Part shown: positions 32,347 to 42,783 of the stretch, piece by piece
Position numbering within the stretch: position 1 is the first letter of the stretch
How the letters are laid out: every line of letters begins with the position of its first letter
Notes under the pieces: model-generated
Databases searched by the model: none
The model's input: only the letters and a program-made list of their open reading frames with translations
Told to the model about the DNA's origin: nothing
Translations under genes and position numbers: made by a program
Assembly: GCA_001662425.1 (NCBI GenBank)
Contig: BDDC01000323.1
Location: 2,796-66,795 of the forward strand
Source: Chlamydomonas sphaeroides
Lineage: Eukaryota; Chlorophyta; Chlorophyceae; Chlamydomonadales; Chlamydomonadaceae
Length of the DNA: 64,000 nucleotides
Reading direction: 5' to 3'

Positions 32347-33184
32347 CCAACCGCGCCCTGCTCCACGACCCACGCGTCACTGCACACCCCCCTCCCCGCC
32401 CCGGCTGCAAGGTGCCAGCTGCTGCGCGCACGCGCGCGCCAACGAAACACACCCTCCCATCCCCTTCCCTTACCCATCCCTACCCCTGCCCCTTGCACCC
32501 CTGCTGCCGCCCCTCGCGCCAACAAGACTCCGGCTTCAAGCCGCCGCAGCACTAACCCCAGTCGCCGCTGCTGGGCCGCGCGCCCTACGTCCGCGACATC
32601 CTGCTCTACCTGAGGGGCGACGTGGGCAAGCACCGCCTGCCGCACTACAGCCGCGGCGTCCGGCAGAAGCTGTACCGGTGCGTGGGCTGCCGCGGCCCGG
32701 TGCCCCTCAGGGCTGCGCCTGAGGAGCGGACACGTGGCGGCGGGAGGGGCCCTCGCAGCGCGCGGGGCCAGGTCCTGGGCCGTCCACGGGTGCCGCTGCC
32801 CGCGCGGGCCGCTCGGGCCGTAACCCTGCCCCAGCGCCCGCTGCCCGGCCCGGCCCGCGTGCGTGTCTTTCCCCCGCCGCCCCGCCAGGCTGTCGCAGGG
32901 GGGCGCTTGGGCCGCCAAGCACCGCGTGTTCATCGGCGACAGGAACGATGTGGCGGGGGAGTACAGCAAGCACTTGGCCAGGTCCGCGTTCTGCGCCGTC
33001 GTGCCGGGTGCGCCGCCGTGCGCGGCCAGGGGGAGCTCTGCAGCACTTGTCGCGCGCTCTCGCCGCAGCCCGCCGTCTCGCTGCCCCTCCCCGCCCACCC
33101 CCGACGAACGCCGTCCCCCCGCCCCGGCCTCCCTCCCGGCCTCCCCCGCGCGGGCCGCGTCCTGCCACCCATCCCCCTGGCATG

Positions 33185-33240
33185 CACCCGGGGCGTGCTG
33201 TGCCGCGTGTGGGGTTCTGTTTTACTTAACACTGGAACAC
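33185..33240 (+). repeat. Intron repeat copy 2 (about 56 bp)
   Basis: Same layout as 32291-32346 (CACCCGGGG ... GTTCTGTT ... ACTTAACACTGGAACAC), same orientation. Confidence 0.75.
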
Positions 33241-33922
33241 ACGTATATGTGTTCTAACTCTTAACCGACGAGAGACGTGCGATACGTGTGACAGTTTGCC
33301 GCCCCTGGGCCCAGGCGACGGCTTCTCCATGCGCATGGAGGACGCGGTGCTGCGCGGCTGCCTGCCGCTCATCATCATGGACCGCACGCACGCCGTGTTC
33401 GAGTCGCTGCTGGACCTGGCCGGCCGCAGCAGGGGGCTTGAGTTTGCACTCACGATGTCAGAGTGCAAGGGGAGTGAACGGGGTTGCACCTTGCCCTCCG
33501 TCGTTGGCTGGGTTAGCCGCCGGGGCTGCGCGCAGCGCGGGCGCTTGGGCCGCCCTGTTTCGGCCTGCCTGACCACACTGCTGGCACTGCGTCCGGCAGC
33601 CACCCCGGCGGCGCGTGCGGCCGCAGCCAGCCTCGGGGCGCGGCTGCCTCGCAGCTGCGCGCCGCCGCCGCTCGGCTGCAGTCGTTCATGAGCCGCGTGC
33701 CTTGCCGCCACAGGCCACCTTGTCGTGACATACTGCATCCGCAGCACGACAAGGCCGGAGGGGCAGCGGACCGTACGTCCCGGCACTCCTAGGGGGCACC
33801 TCCACCCCCGTGGCGCTGCCGGCGCACGGTAGGCGCACCGCGTGTGCCAGGAATCCTGACAGCCGCTCACAGCGCTAAGGGAACGCTCTCCTGCCATCTC
33901 GAGCATTACCTTTTCCGCACAT

Positions 33923-33966
33923 TCGGCACCCTGATAACTAAGAATTCTTAGTTATCAGGGTGCCGA
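33923..33966. repeat. Perfect 44-bp palindrome
   Basis: Left arm 33923-33944 and right arm 33945-33966 are exact reverse complements with no spacer; the centre is AAGAATTCTT. The core is AT-rich compared with its surroundings. It could form a 22-bp hairpin or cruciform; possible foldback or terminal-inverted-repeat remnant. Confidence 0.95.
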
Positions 33967-34740
33967 GTGGGCCGGTAGCCGGCTGTACTCTGCCATACAC
34001 GTAATATGGCGTGACAACCTTGCACCAGCACGTGACGAGCAACCTCGAGTTCAACCGCAACCTGGCCAACCCTGACAATGTGAGCGCGCGGGCTCACGGC
34101 ATGCCCCCTCGCGCCCCAGCCCTTGCCTCAGTTCCTGTCACACCGCTGCGGTGGCGCGTGGGGTCCGCCGCCGTGCCCCGATGCACGGATACTGACGGGG
34201 GGGGAGTGCTGGGCGCCTTGCACCGACCCGTTCGCCGTATCCCTGCCATCCCTGCCTGAACATTGCAGGCCACAGCGGCTTCGCCCACTCCAGCGGACCA
34301 CCCCTACCAGCCCGTCATCCACTTCCCAGCGCACGCAGACGCGCTAGTGGCCATCCTGCAGGTGCGCCGCGCGGCGCGTATGCGTGTCGTGTAGTGACGC
34401 CAAGTGGCGGTGCGAAGTGCCTGATGCGAGCCCCGCAAGGGCCCCGTCGGGCTGCCTGTGTGGGCACGTGTGCTGGGCCGCCGCCGCACCCGCCTGCTGC
34501 ACGCCTGCCCAATCGCTGCCCGATCGCCGCCGTACGGGCGCGATGCGCTGCTCGCTTCCGGCGTCCACCGCGCAGCAGCATTGCCAGCCGTGCCTGTGTA
34601 GTGAAGCATCTTTTCATTCACCAGTCCTCGCTTTGAGCTGACTCACGCGGTGCCCCGCTGCGCCCCTGCCCCTGGCGTCACATGCGCCGCCCCGCCATGG
34701 TGGCGCAGTGGCTGCACGGCCGGATGGAGCGGGCAGCAGG

Positions 34741-36198
34741 CCCGCCTAGAGCGGCACCAGCAGCAGCGGCAACCGGGCTGCGCGGTGACCGGCTTTCGCG
34801 GCGCGGCTGTGTCGTTGCACCGGGAGTGGGAAGAGGAGAAAGGCTGATCGATCCCCACCTGGCGGCCGCGCCTGGACCAGCTCGGGGGCCACCCCTGGCA
34901 GGCCAGGAGGCCTCCTGTGGAAGGGCCCGTGTGTTGTCGTCTGGGCGCGTCCCTGTCATCTTCAACCAAACATTCGGAGTACGCATGCGGCAGAGCTGGC
35001 TGGCACCCCGCCGCCTGACCTACCACAACCGCCGCCCTCACAGCCAGCCGCCCAGCTGGCAGGCACGGCGCGCCTTGCCTACCAACTCGGCAGCCAGCAC
35101 CGGTACGCTTCCCCTTGCCAGCACCGATGCGCTTCCGCTTGCCGCCGCCAGAGGCCGAGCGCCGCCGCATCCGCGGTCGGCCCCGACTGGCCCAGCATCG
35201 GCGGTCTGCCTTGCCTGGCCCAGCACAGCATCACCGCCGCCGCTGCCACGGGACACTCGGCATGGGCCCCTGGCACCGCGGCCAGGGCTTAAGCAACCGC
35301 GCGTGCCACGATCCTCTTCCCCGGTAGGCAACGTGTGGCAGGCGTGGTGTGCACTAGAGGCAGTCTGCGGGCGTGAGCAACTGGCAGAGCCCAGGGGGAG
35401 CAACTGGCTGGGGCCTCGCAGCAGGGGGCCCAACTGCCCCGCAGCAAGGCCGAGCTGCGGCGCAACAGCCTGAACACGCCAACCTGGTCAAGCAACCCGT
35501 TCAGGGTTGCGCTGCGGCGCCCAACATCGTGCTCGTTGGAGGGCCCCACGAAGGCAGGTCTCCTGTGCCACACCCCAACGGCAACAGAAGGTTCATGTAA
35601 TGGGTGAGTGCAGACCCGGCCTTCCTGGTGTTCCCCTGGAATTCCCAGTCACACGTTAGCGTTGCTGAGGCAGCTTCAGCAGCGTCCCAACCATGAACAT
35701 GTCCGTGCCGTGGGGGAGGGCGAGGAAGGCGCACTCCGCGTGGGAGAGGGCGAGGAAGGCGGCCTCCGCGCGGGAGAGGGCGAGGAAGGCGGCCTCCGCG
35801 CGGGGAAGGCACACGCGAGCCGTGACGGCTAGCACGCGCCAGCTCAAGCTCGATAAATAGAGACAGCTAATCTGTACGTTGACGCGCAAGAATTAAGCCG
35901 CAGGGTCGCGCCCGCGGTGTGGGCGATGTCGACGTTTTGGCGCGCTTCTGTTGCGCTAGTGCATTCGCGTGACGAAGTTGCATGCAGGTAGGCCATGGTA
36001 GCACTCAGGGCCTGCAAGCTTCGCGAGCTTCGCTTCGGACAGCGTGTCTTTGCACGGCATCGCGCTGTCCTGCATGGAACTTTCCATAGTTATGGCCGAG
36101 AGCGACCGACAGTCCAGCCATATTCAACGCTTCACCCACACTTGTCCCTGCGACTACTCTCACATAGACTGAGGGCCGCTTGGCGCCCGACCGCGAAC
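34741..36198. other. Intergenic spacer and BiP upstream region
   Basis: No convincing gene. Open frames on + up to about 35470 are GC-driven. Contains a 24-bp tandem duplication near 35096-35145 and a 30-bp triplication (listed). Within 130 bp of the BiP ATG, GAACTTTCC (about 36079-36087) contains one GAA-nn-TTC pair as in heat-shock elements, too little for a firm call. Confidence 0.4.
35711..35804 (+). repeat. 30-bp tandem repeat, three copies
   Basis: Unit close to GAGGGCGAGGAAGGCGGCCT plus CCGCGCGGGA, repeated three times with a few differences in the first copy. Confidence 0.85.
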
Positions 36199-36878
36199 AT
36201 GGCGCAGTGGAAGGCAGCCGTCGTGCTGCTGGGTAAGTTTGCTGTTCTTCTCGGCTTCTTGGGACTGTAGTTCACCAAGATCTGCCCTATGCAGCGCTGG
36301 CATGCGCCTCTTACGGCTTCGGCGTGTGGGCTGAGGAGGAGAAGCTCGGCACTGTCATCGGCATCGACCTGGGCACCACGTACTCTTGCGTCGGTGTCTA
36401 CAAGAATGGTCGCGTTGAGATCATTGCCAACGACCAGGGTAACCGCATTACGCCCTCGTATGTGGCCTTCACGGACTCGGAGCGCCTGATCGGCGACGCC
36501 GCTAAGAACCAGGCCACGGTTAACCCCAAGCGCACCGTCTACGACGTGAAGCGCCTGATCGGTCGCAAGTGAGACCGGCGCGGGGTCTCTGGCTGTTGCC
36601 CTGTCGTTTCGCATGCGCCCGTGAATAACACATGCTCATGCCAACCGTCCCCTGCAGGTATGAGGACAAAGAGGTTCAGCGCGACAAGAAGCTCATGTCC
36701 TATGACATCGTCGACCGCGGCGGCAAGCCGTATGTTGGCGTCGAAATCAACGGCGAGCAGAAGGCGTTTAGTCCCGAGGAGATCTCCGCTATGATTCTTC
36801 AGAAGATGAAGGACACCGCTGAGGCCTTCCTCGGCAAGACCGTCAAGCACGCTGTCGTGACGGTGCCCGCGTACTTCA

Positions 36879-36912
<34 letters not shown>

Positions 36913-39410
36913 TACCATCTCGGGCCTGAACGTGGTGCGCATCATCAACGAGCCTACCGCCGCCGCTATCGCCTACGGCCTGGACAAGAAGGGCGGTGAG
37001 TGGGGTGTGCGGGGCTCGTGCCGTACCGGCCATGTCCAGAAGTACGAAGTACAGCGGGGCGGAGAGCCCAGCCTTGCCCCCGCCTGATGAGAGCACAGCC
37101 TCACCCCTCCCCAGACACCTGCGAGCTCTGCAGTTGGCGTTGTATGTCTCTTGATGTAGCGATGTTCTCATGTTCGTGTCCCGCTCCCGCTCACCCTCGC
37201 TCCCCCCAGGCGAGAAGAACATCCTGGTGTTCGACCTGGGCGGCGGTACCTTCGATGTGTCGATTCTGACCATTGACAACGGCGTGTTCGAGGTCATCTC
37301 GACGAACGGTGACACCCACCTGGGTGGTGAGGACTTCGACCAGCGCGTGATGGAGTACTTCATCAAGCTCATCAAGAAGAAGTACAAGAAGGACATTAGC
37401 GGCGACGCTCGCTCGCTGCAGAAGCTACGCCGGGAGGCCGAGCGCGCCAAGCGTGCCCTGTCCAGCCAGCACCAGGTGCGCAGATGTAGGGTTTAGGTTT
37501 GGGTAGAATGGGATTACGTACTGGGGCGGGGCCAGCATGCATGCCGGCGTGGTTCAAATGCAGCGTCAGGTGCTAAGAGGCGCTTGGCCGTGTCCTCGGC
37601 ACCAAATCACCTGTGCCACGGCCCCTTCCGTCCTCCGCAGGTCCGCGTGGAGATCGAGGCCCTGTACGACGGCGTGGACCTGTCGGAGCCTCTCACTCGC
37701 GCCCGCTTTGAGGAGCTCAACATGGACCTGTTCAAGAAGACCATGGGCCCTGTCAAGAAGGTGCGTGCTGGCCGTGAGCAGCGCGCGCGTTCGGATTGTC
37801 TGTTTGTAGAACAAATCCTGCGCAACAGGCAGGTTACAAGTACGTACGGGTTGGCTGCGCGTGGTGGTTTTGCTCGTGACATGCCTGATACGAGCAGTTT
37901 CTCATGAATTGCTGCATCGCAACGTTGTGCTGCAGGCCATGGACGACGCCAACATGAAGAAGAGCGAGATCGACGAGATCGTCCTGGTGGGCGGCTCCAC
38001 CCGCATCCCCAAGGTGCAGGAGCTGCTCAAGGAGTGGTTCGACGGCAAGGAGCCCAACAAGGGTGTCAACCCCGATGAGGCCGTGGCCTACGGCGCGGCT
38101 GTGCAGGGTGGCATTCTGGGCGGCGAGGGTGAGCTGGGGCACGGCGTGGAAGAACACGGGACACACCAGTTCCAATGGAGCTCACCTGCCGCGGCTGTGA
38201 TTTGATAGAGCTGGGCGCTATGCCGAATGGTGGTGAGCGGCCTGGAATGAAAACCGTTACGTGATTGCCCCGCGCATCTTTCCTGTCAGGTGGCGATGAG
38301 GTCAAGGACATCCTGCTCCTCGACGTTGCCCCGCTGTCGCTGGGCATTGAGACCGTGGGCGGCGTTATGACCAAGCTCATTCCCCGCAACACCGTCATCC
38401 CCACCAAGAAGTCGCAGACCTTCACCACCTACCAGGACCAGCAGACCACCGTGTCCATCCAGGTGCGGGCGTGTTAATCGGGGATGTGCTCGCTGGGGAT
38501 GTGCTTACGAGGCGCCCACGCTGTATGCCGGCTTGTAGTAAGCAAGCTGGCTCTGTAGTCTGGGGCGGCTGACGCCGCTGCAGACACATTCGTAAGCGTC
38601 CACGTCCGTGCCGCCTGAAGTGCTGACGTGCCTCTATTGTTGCTTGCGTCTTCCTGACAGGTGTTCGAGGGTGAGCGCGCCATGACCAAGGACAACCACA
38701 AGCTGGGCCAGTTCGACCTGAACGGCATCCCGCCGGCGCCGCGCGGCACGCCTCAGATCGAGGTGACGTTCGAGGTTGATGCCAACGGCATCCTGAACGT
38801 GGCCGCCGAGGACAAGGGCACGGGCAAGAAGGAGAAGATTACGATCACCGCTGAGAAGGGCCGCCTGAGCCAGGAGGAGATCGAGCGCATGGTGCAGGAG
38901 GCCGAGGAGTTCGCGGAGCAGGACAAGGCCGTCAAGGCCAAGATTGATGCCCGCAACTCCCTGGAGACCTATTGCTACAACATGAAGAGCACGGTCGAGG
39001 ACAAGATGAAGGACAAGATCGATGAGGACGACAAGGAGAAGATTACCTCTGCCGTCAAGGAGGCGCTTGAGTGGCTGGACGAGAACCCCGACGCTGGTGA
39101 GTCAGCTTCGCATCTGCTGGGTCCGAGGCGCACTTCCGGGGGTTGGAGCGCTGGATGGAAGGGTTGCGGCAGTGTCAGTGGCTTGCAGCAATCGCCTGCA
39201 CGGCTTTGTCGCCTGAGTTGTGGCTGACCGTGCCTTCCCCCCCCCCCCGGCGCCCCGCCCGCGCTTGCAGAGCCGGAGGAGTACAAGGACAAGCTCAAGG
39301 AGGTCGAGGACGTCTGCAACCCCATTATCGCTGAGGTGTACAAGCAGAGCGGCGGCCCCAGCGGCGGCGAGGACGGCGGCGAGGACCTGGGCGACCACGA
39401 CGAGCTCTAA
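36199..39410 (+). CDS. BIP: ER-lumen HSP70 chaperone (BiP)
   Basis: Main ER Hsp70; ATP-dependent folding, translocation and unfolded-protein sensing. Nine exons: 36199-36232, 36295-36568, 36658-36995, 37210-37475, 37641-37760, 37936-38128, 38290-38462, 38661-39096, 39271-39410; phases agree, 657 residues. Signal peptide MAQWKAAVVLLALACASYGF; Hsp70 signatures VIGIDLGTTYSCVGVYKNG, VFDLGGGTFDVSIL and IVLVGGSTRIPKVQELLKE are intact; substrate domain with FEGERAMTKDNHKLGQF and FEVDANGILNVAAEDKGTGK; the end GEDLGDHDEL carries the HDEL retrieval signal. The first exon carries only part of the signal peptide, an arrangement that needs the 36233-36294 intron to be removed for export. Transcribed away from HSP90B, 6.6 kb to its left. 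Confidence 0.98.
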
Positions 39411-39808
39411 GCGGCTGTCCTTGTCGTGCCGCGGCTGCTCGAACAGTGCGCCTGTGCGGCCCGCCTCAGGGCGGCGTTGCGGGTGTTCTTAGGTTAGGGC
39501 CGTGGTATTAGGGCCCGGTAGCAGAGGCAGAGTTGACTTTGACCCACACCGGACAGGCAGAGTTGATAGGCAAGCAGACGCCGCGGGATGAGTAGGTGCC
39601 GCCTGTGATGACTGAAGGGTGGAGGATGTGCCGCACAGGCCGTTCTCTGCCGTCCGTGCATGGATGCAATGCGGAGCGGAGCGCAGATGTTGAGAGGCCG
39701 GCTGACCTGACTGACTCAGTCTCCACAACGAATGAGGGAACGCTTGCCGCTGTGTGGCAAATTTTATGGACAGCGCGCGCGCGAAGCGCTGGCAGTTCGC
39801 TGCAGTGG

Positions 39809-39813
39809 TGTAA
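39809..39813 (+). terminator. TGTAA polyadenylation signal of BiP
   Basis: TGTAA 399 nt after the BiP stop codon. Confidence 0.5.
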
Positions 39814-41351
39814 GTGACTGCTGCGTATGGCTTCCACTGCGCAATATGCTCGATGATTGATGCTCTAGTCTAGTGTTCCATTGAAACCACGCTTCAGCTG
39901 TGCCTCGGCATCACGTCTACTTCGCTCCGTTGTCCGCTGTAGCGTATGCACACTATGGAGGACAGATCCGAGCCCTGGAGGTGAATGCCGACATTCGACA
40001 GCATGAGCAGCTCTCCCTGGGCTGCATATACGTGATGCACTTGTCAACTCGTCTGGCTTCAATTAAATGCGCCTCTGATACCCGGTTACCCCTTGTCAAT
40101 CCTCGTCACCCCCTTCGACCCCCCCCCCCTGCACACGCCCTGCCCAGCCGCCTCGGCCCGCGCGGCCCTGTGTAGGCCTGGTGCCTGGCGTTGAGCCTCT
40201 CCGCTTCTTGGCCCGGCCCCCATACAGGGGTCTGCGGTACGGCTGCGCGGTGGTGTTCTGCCGCTCCGCTGCCTGCTTCCGCCTGCCCGCCGCCAGCCTC
40301 GGCCCCCCTTGCTAGCCATATGCTGCCTTCCGTGCTGCCGCTACTCTGCGTCGCCGTGCCTCACGTTGTCTCCCGCACTCTGCCCTCCGGTGTTGACAAC
40401 TCGCTCTGCGCTCCGCCACCCGCTTCTCATTTCCGCGATCTTCTCGTGGGGCTTCTGGTCGTCTTCATTACAGGTCGGCGACGCGCGTGAGTTGGGTTCA
40501 CATTGCATCGGGGACCGAGGCTGGCGGGCGCTCGCTCGCGTCCTGGCTCCGCGCCATCTCTCTGGGTGACCTCAGATGGACTGGTTGCTGGCAACGCGGC
40601 TACCTGGTCGGGCCAGTGCTCGGGGCTGCCCTAGCGCTCGAGTCCCTCGGGCTCGGGCCACGGTCTAGTTGGAGCGGCGTGGCGTACTGCGTGGCGCGTT
40701 CTCGTCCTCTCCTCTCCAAACCAATCATCCCTGTCGCCCCAGCTCTGCACAGATTGTAGGGCCATGTGCAACTCAGCAATAACGGCACCTCCATTCCACT
40801 GCGGAAGTCCCACGACGACGCAAGGGCAGGCCCGCGTTGGGGTTGCGTTCGGCGCCAGCGCAGCGGGGCGCAGCCGCTAGCACCAGCGCGCTTCCCTGAC
40901 TGCTGAGGCCCAAGGCGCCCAAGGGGCGGCTCTGGGCACTATCGGCTGTGCCATAGCCAGAAGGCCAACCTCCTGCCCACGGCCCTTGTTTACGCTCCTG
41001 CCATCCCCCTCCTCCCCCCGCCAGACCGTGACCTCAACGCTGCTCTTAATAACATGCTGCTGCTGCTGCTGCTGCTGTGCCTCCAGCTGCTCGGGGCTGA
41101 GCGCCCGGCCTGCTTCCGCCCTGGGTGGCGATGAACCGGGCGGCGATGGGCCGGGCGGCGGAGGCGCAGAGGATGGTAGCGGCCGCCGCAAGCGGCCGCG
41201 ACACTTCTAGAGCGGCGGCGGCGGCGACGTGCGTTGAAATGTGCAATCCTGCCGTTGAGGCAGTTCGGGCGGCTAAGTCCGGCCCGTGGGGTGAGGGCAC
41301 GGAGGTAAGCGTGCCCGAGACCCCTAAAATAGTCCCAGCTACAACCGCATA

Positions 41352-41436
41352 ATGACCGACGGTGTTCGTCTGGTCTGGGTGGCCTCTTTGGGGGGCGAGC
41401 CATGCACCCATGCGCAGCTGGGACAGGTTTACGCCA
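41352..41436 (+). repeat. Dispersed coding-like repeat, copy A
   Basis: Reads TDGVRLVWVASLGGEPCT then HAQLGQVY in frame; the same sequence in reverse orientation is at 62955-63030. No larger ORF or splice structure supports a gene here. Confidence 0.7.
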
Positions 41437-42783
41437 AGGTCTGCCATTGCGATCAGGACCAAGTCTTCCTAGCTTCATGAGCGCCGTCGCCCCTTGCTGC
41501 TGTTACTGACAGGAGGACCTCCTGGTTACTGGCTTCCGTCCGCGGCGTCGCCGCCGCCGCTGATGGCACCTCCCATGCAGATGCCCCTGTTTGGGCTTGG
41601 GTTGTAGTGAGAAGGTCAGAGAGCGAACTGAGTGCAGCACGACTTGGGGTACCCAAGTTGCGGCCGCCGGACTCGCCGTCCCAGCCAGGGGTAGACCCCC
41701 TTGTCCCAGCTTACCGCACAGGTACCGCACGTCGTGAGCATCAGAGGCGCCTCCTGCAATCCCGCACATGCCACGCTTCTTTTAAGGCCGTTTGGGGCAT
41801 GCGTATAATGCCGGAAACCCGAATACGAAGGGGTCCCAAGGAGTAGAGGTTGGTCGGGGGGTGGCGGGGCGTCGGGGTTCGGAAGGATAATGACACGGAC
41901 TATTCCGACCGTGAACTCCACTGCCAGACTACACGTCTCGCAACAAATGCTCACACCGCAAAACCACATAGCGGTCAACAAGGTTACCAGCAGCGCACAC
42001 GGAGCTCCTTTTGTTTGGGGGAGAGGCCTCCCAGCTCCACGCCATCTTTGCAAGCGGTAGGAAGCGGATGAAAATAACAGTAGGAATATCCGCACAGGGG
42101 CGTGAATTCATCACCTGACAGGCTTTTTGTGTTCTGGGGCAACCCGTATGAGGCTCGAACCTTGTTCCAGGCAATGAAATGTCGTTATAACGGTAACATA
42201 GGCTTGCTTTGCTGCTGGCATATCTCCATGCTGCGCTGGGCCCCATCCACCTCAGGTGCCGTTCAATCCCGACGTGGCTCTTCGCGCGTACGTTACGTCG
42301 TCCTTGAACGCCGTGTTTCATAAAAGGTCGAGCCGCTCGCAGCCGCCTCTTGGGCGCGCGGGTTGTCGGCCCGCATGGGGCTGAGGGACATATCCAACGC
42401 CAAGTCCCAGCAAGCGGATGGGACCCGCACCGCTGGAGCTGCCCTGTGAACCAGGCAAGAATGAAGCCGTACTAAGCGACGAAGCGGATTCCGAGCGCAG
42501 GGAATGCAGTGCGAAGTCGCTGCGGCAGTTTGCACTCGCTTGCACGGAACACCCCAGCTCTTGCTGGCACGCCCAGGAGTTGCCTGAAAATTCTTCTCGC
42601 GTCGCGACACGAAATGTTTGTCATTTGTCGTTTGTCCGTCACCGCTGGGGTTTGCTCTCCTATGCAGGGGCGCGAAGGCTGTCGGTTCTGAACTGCTCAC
42701 ACTGTGCTCGCTCCCCCTGCGGCCTCGCAGTGCTGACCGCAACTCGGCTGCGTCGGCGGAGCTTTGTGGGCCCGTCCAGCGCC

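Larger units (their letters stand above)
31269..34740 (+). pseudogene. Exostosin (GT47)-like glycosyltransferase gene, 5'-incomplete and damaged
   Basis: Splice-supported pieces in order: 31269-31408 (GWCDDDRASCWCPPSTKYGR, an EGF-like/Cys-rich segment usual in volvocine exostosins), 31557-31622 (VVNDWGNAQLSEEDLVGPT), 31819-31862 (GFCNTDIATMPQHV), 32168-32206 (VLYKGHPCYDPRK), 32562-32677 (SPLLGRAPYVRDILLYLRGD, GKHRLPHYSRGVRQKLYR), 32889-33007 (KHRVFIGDRNDVAGEYSKHL), 33315 onward (GDGFSMRMEDAVLRGCLPLI then IMDRTHAVFESLLDL), and C-terminal-looking pieces near 34270-34363 (VIHFPAHADALVAILQ) and 34697-34730 (MVAQWLHGRME). Homology continues upstream of 32562 as GFKPPQH followed by an in-frame TAA (32553-32555) where the family has Tyr. 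No donor follows FESLLDL, and the N-terminal part is missing or in the gap. Most domain sequence is still well conserved, so either a young pseudogene or a paralog with revised splicing. Confidence 0.7.
39411..42417. other. Intergenic region, BiP 3' UTR to membrane-protein leader
   Basis: TGTAA at 39809-39813 fits the BiP poly(A) signal. The rest shows no supported exon. Points of note: a CTG run (about 41054-41077) and a dispersed-repeat piece at 41352-41436 that has a partner at 62955-63030. Confidence 0.45.

Noticed and set aside
36079..36087. Heat-shock element upstream of BiP
   Set aside because: Only one GAA-nn-TTC pair is present; a functional element normally needs three alternating units.
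42121..42200. Possible tRNA on the minus strand (GGTTCGAGCCTC resembles a B box/T arm)
   Set aside because: No matching A box, no acceptor stem pairing at the expected distance and no anticodon arm could be drawn.
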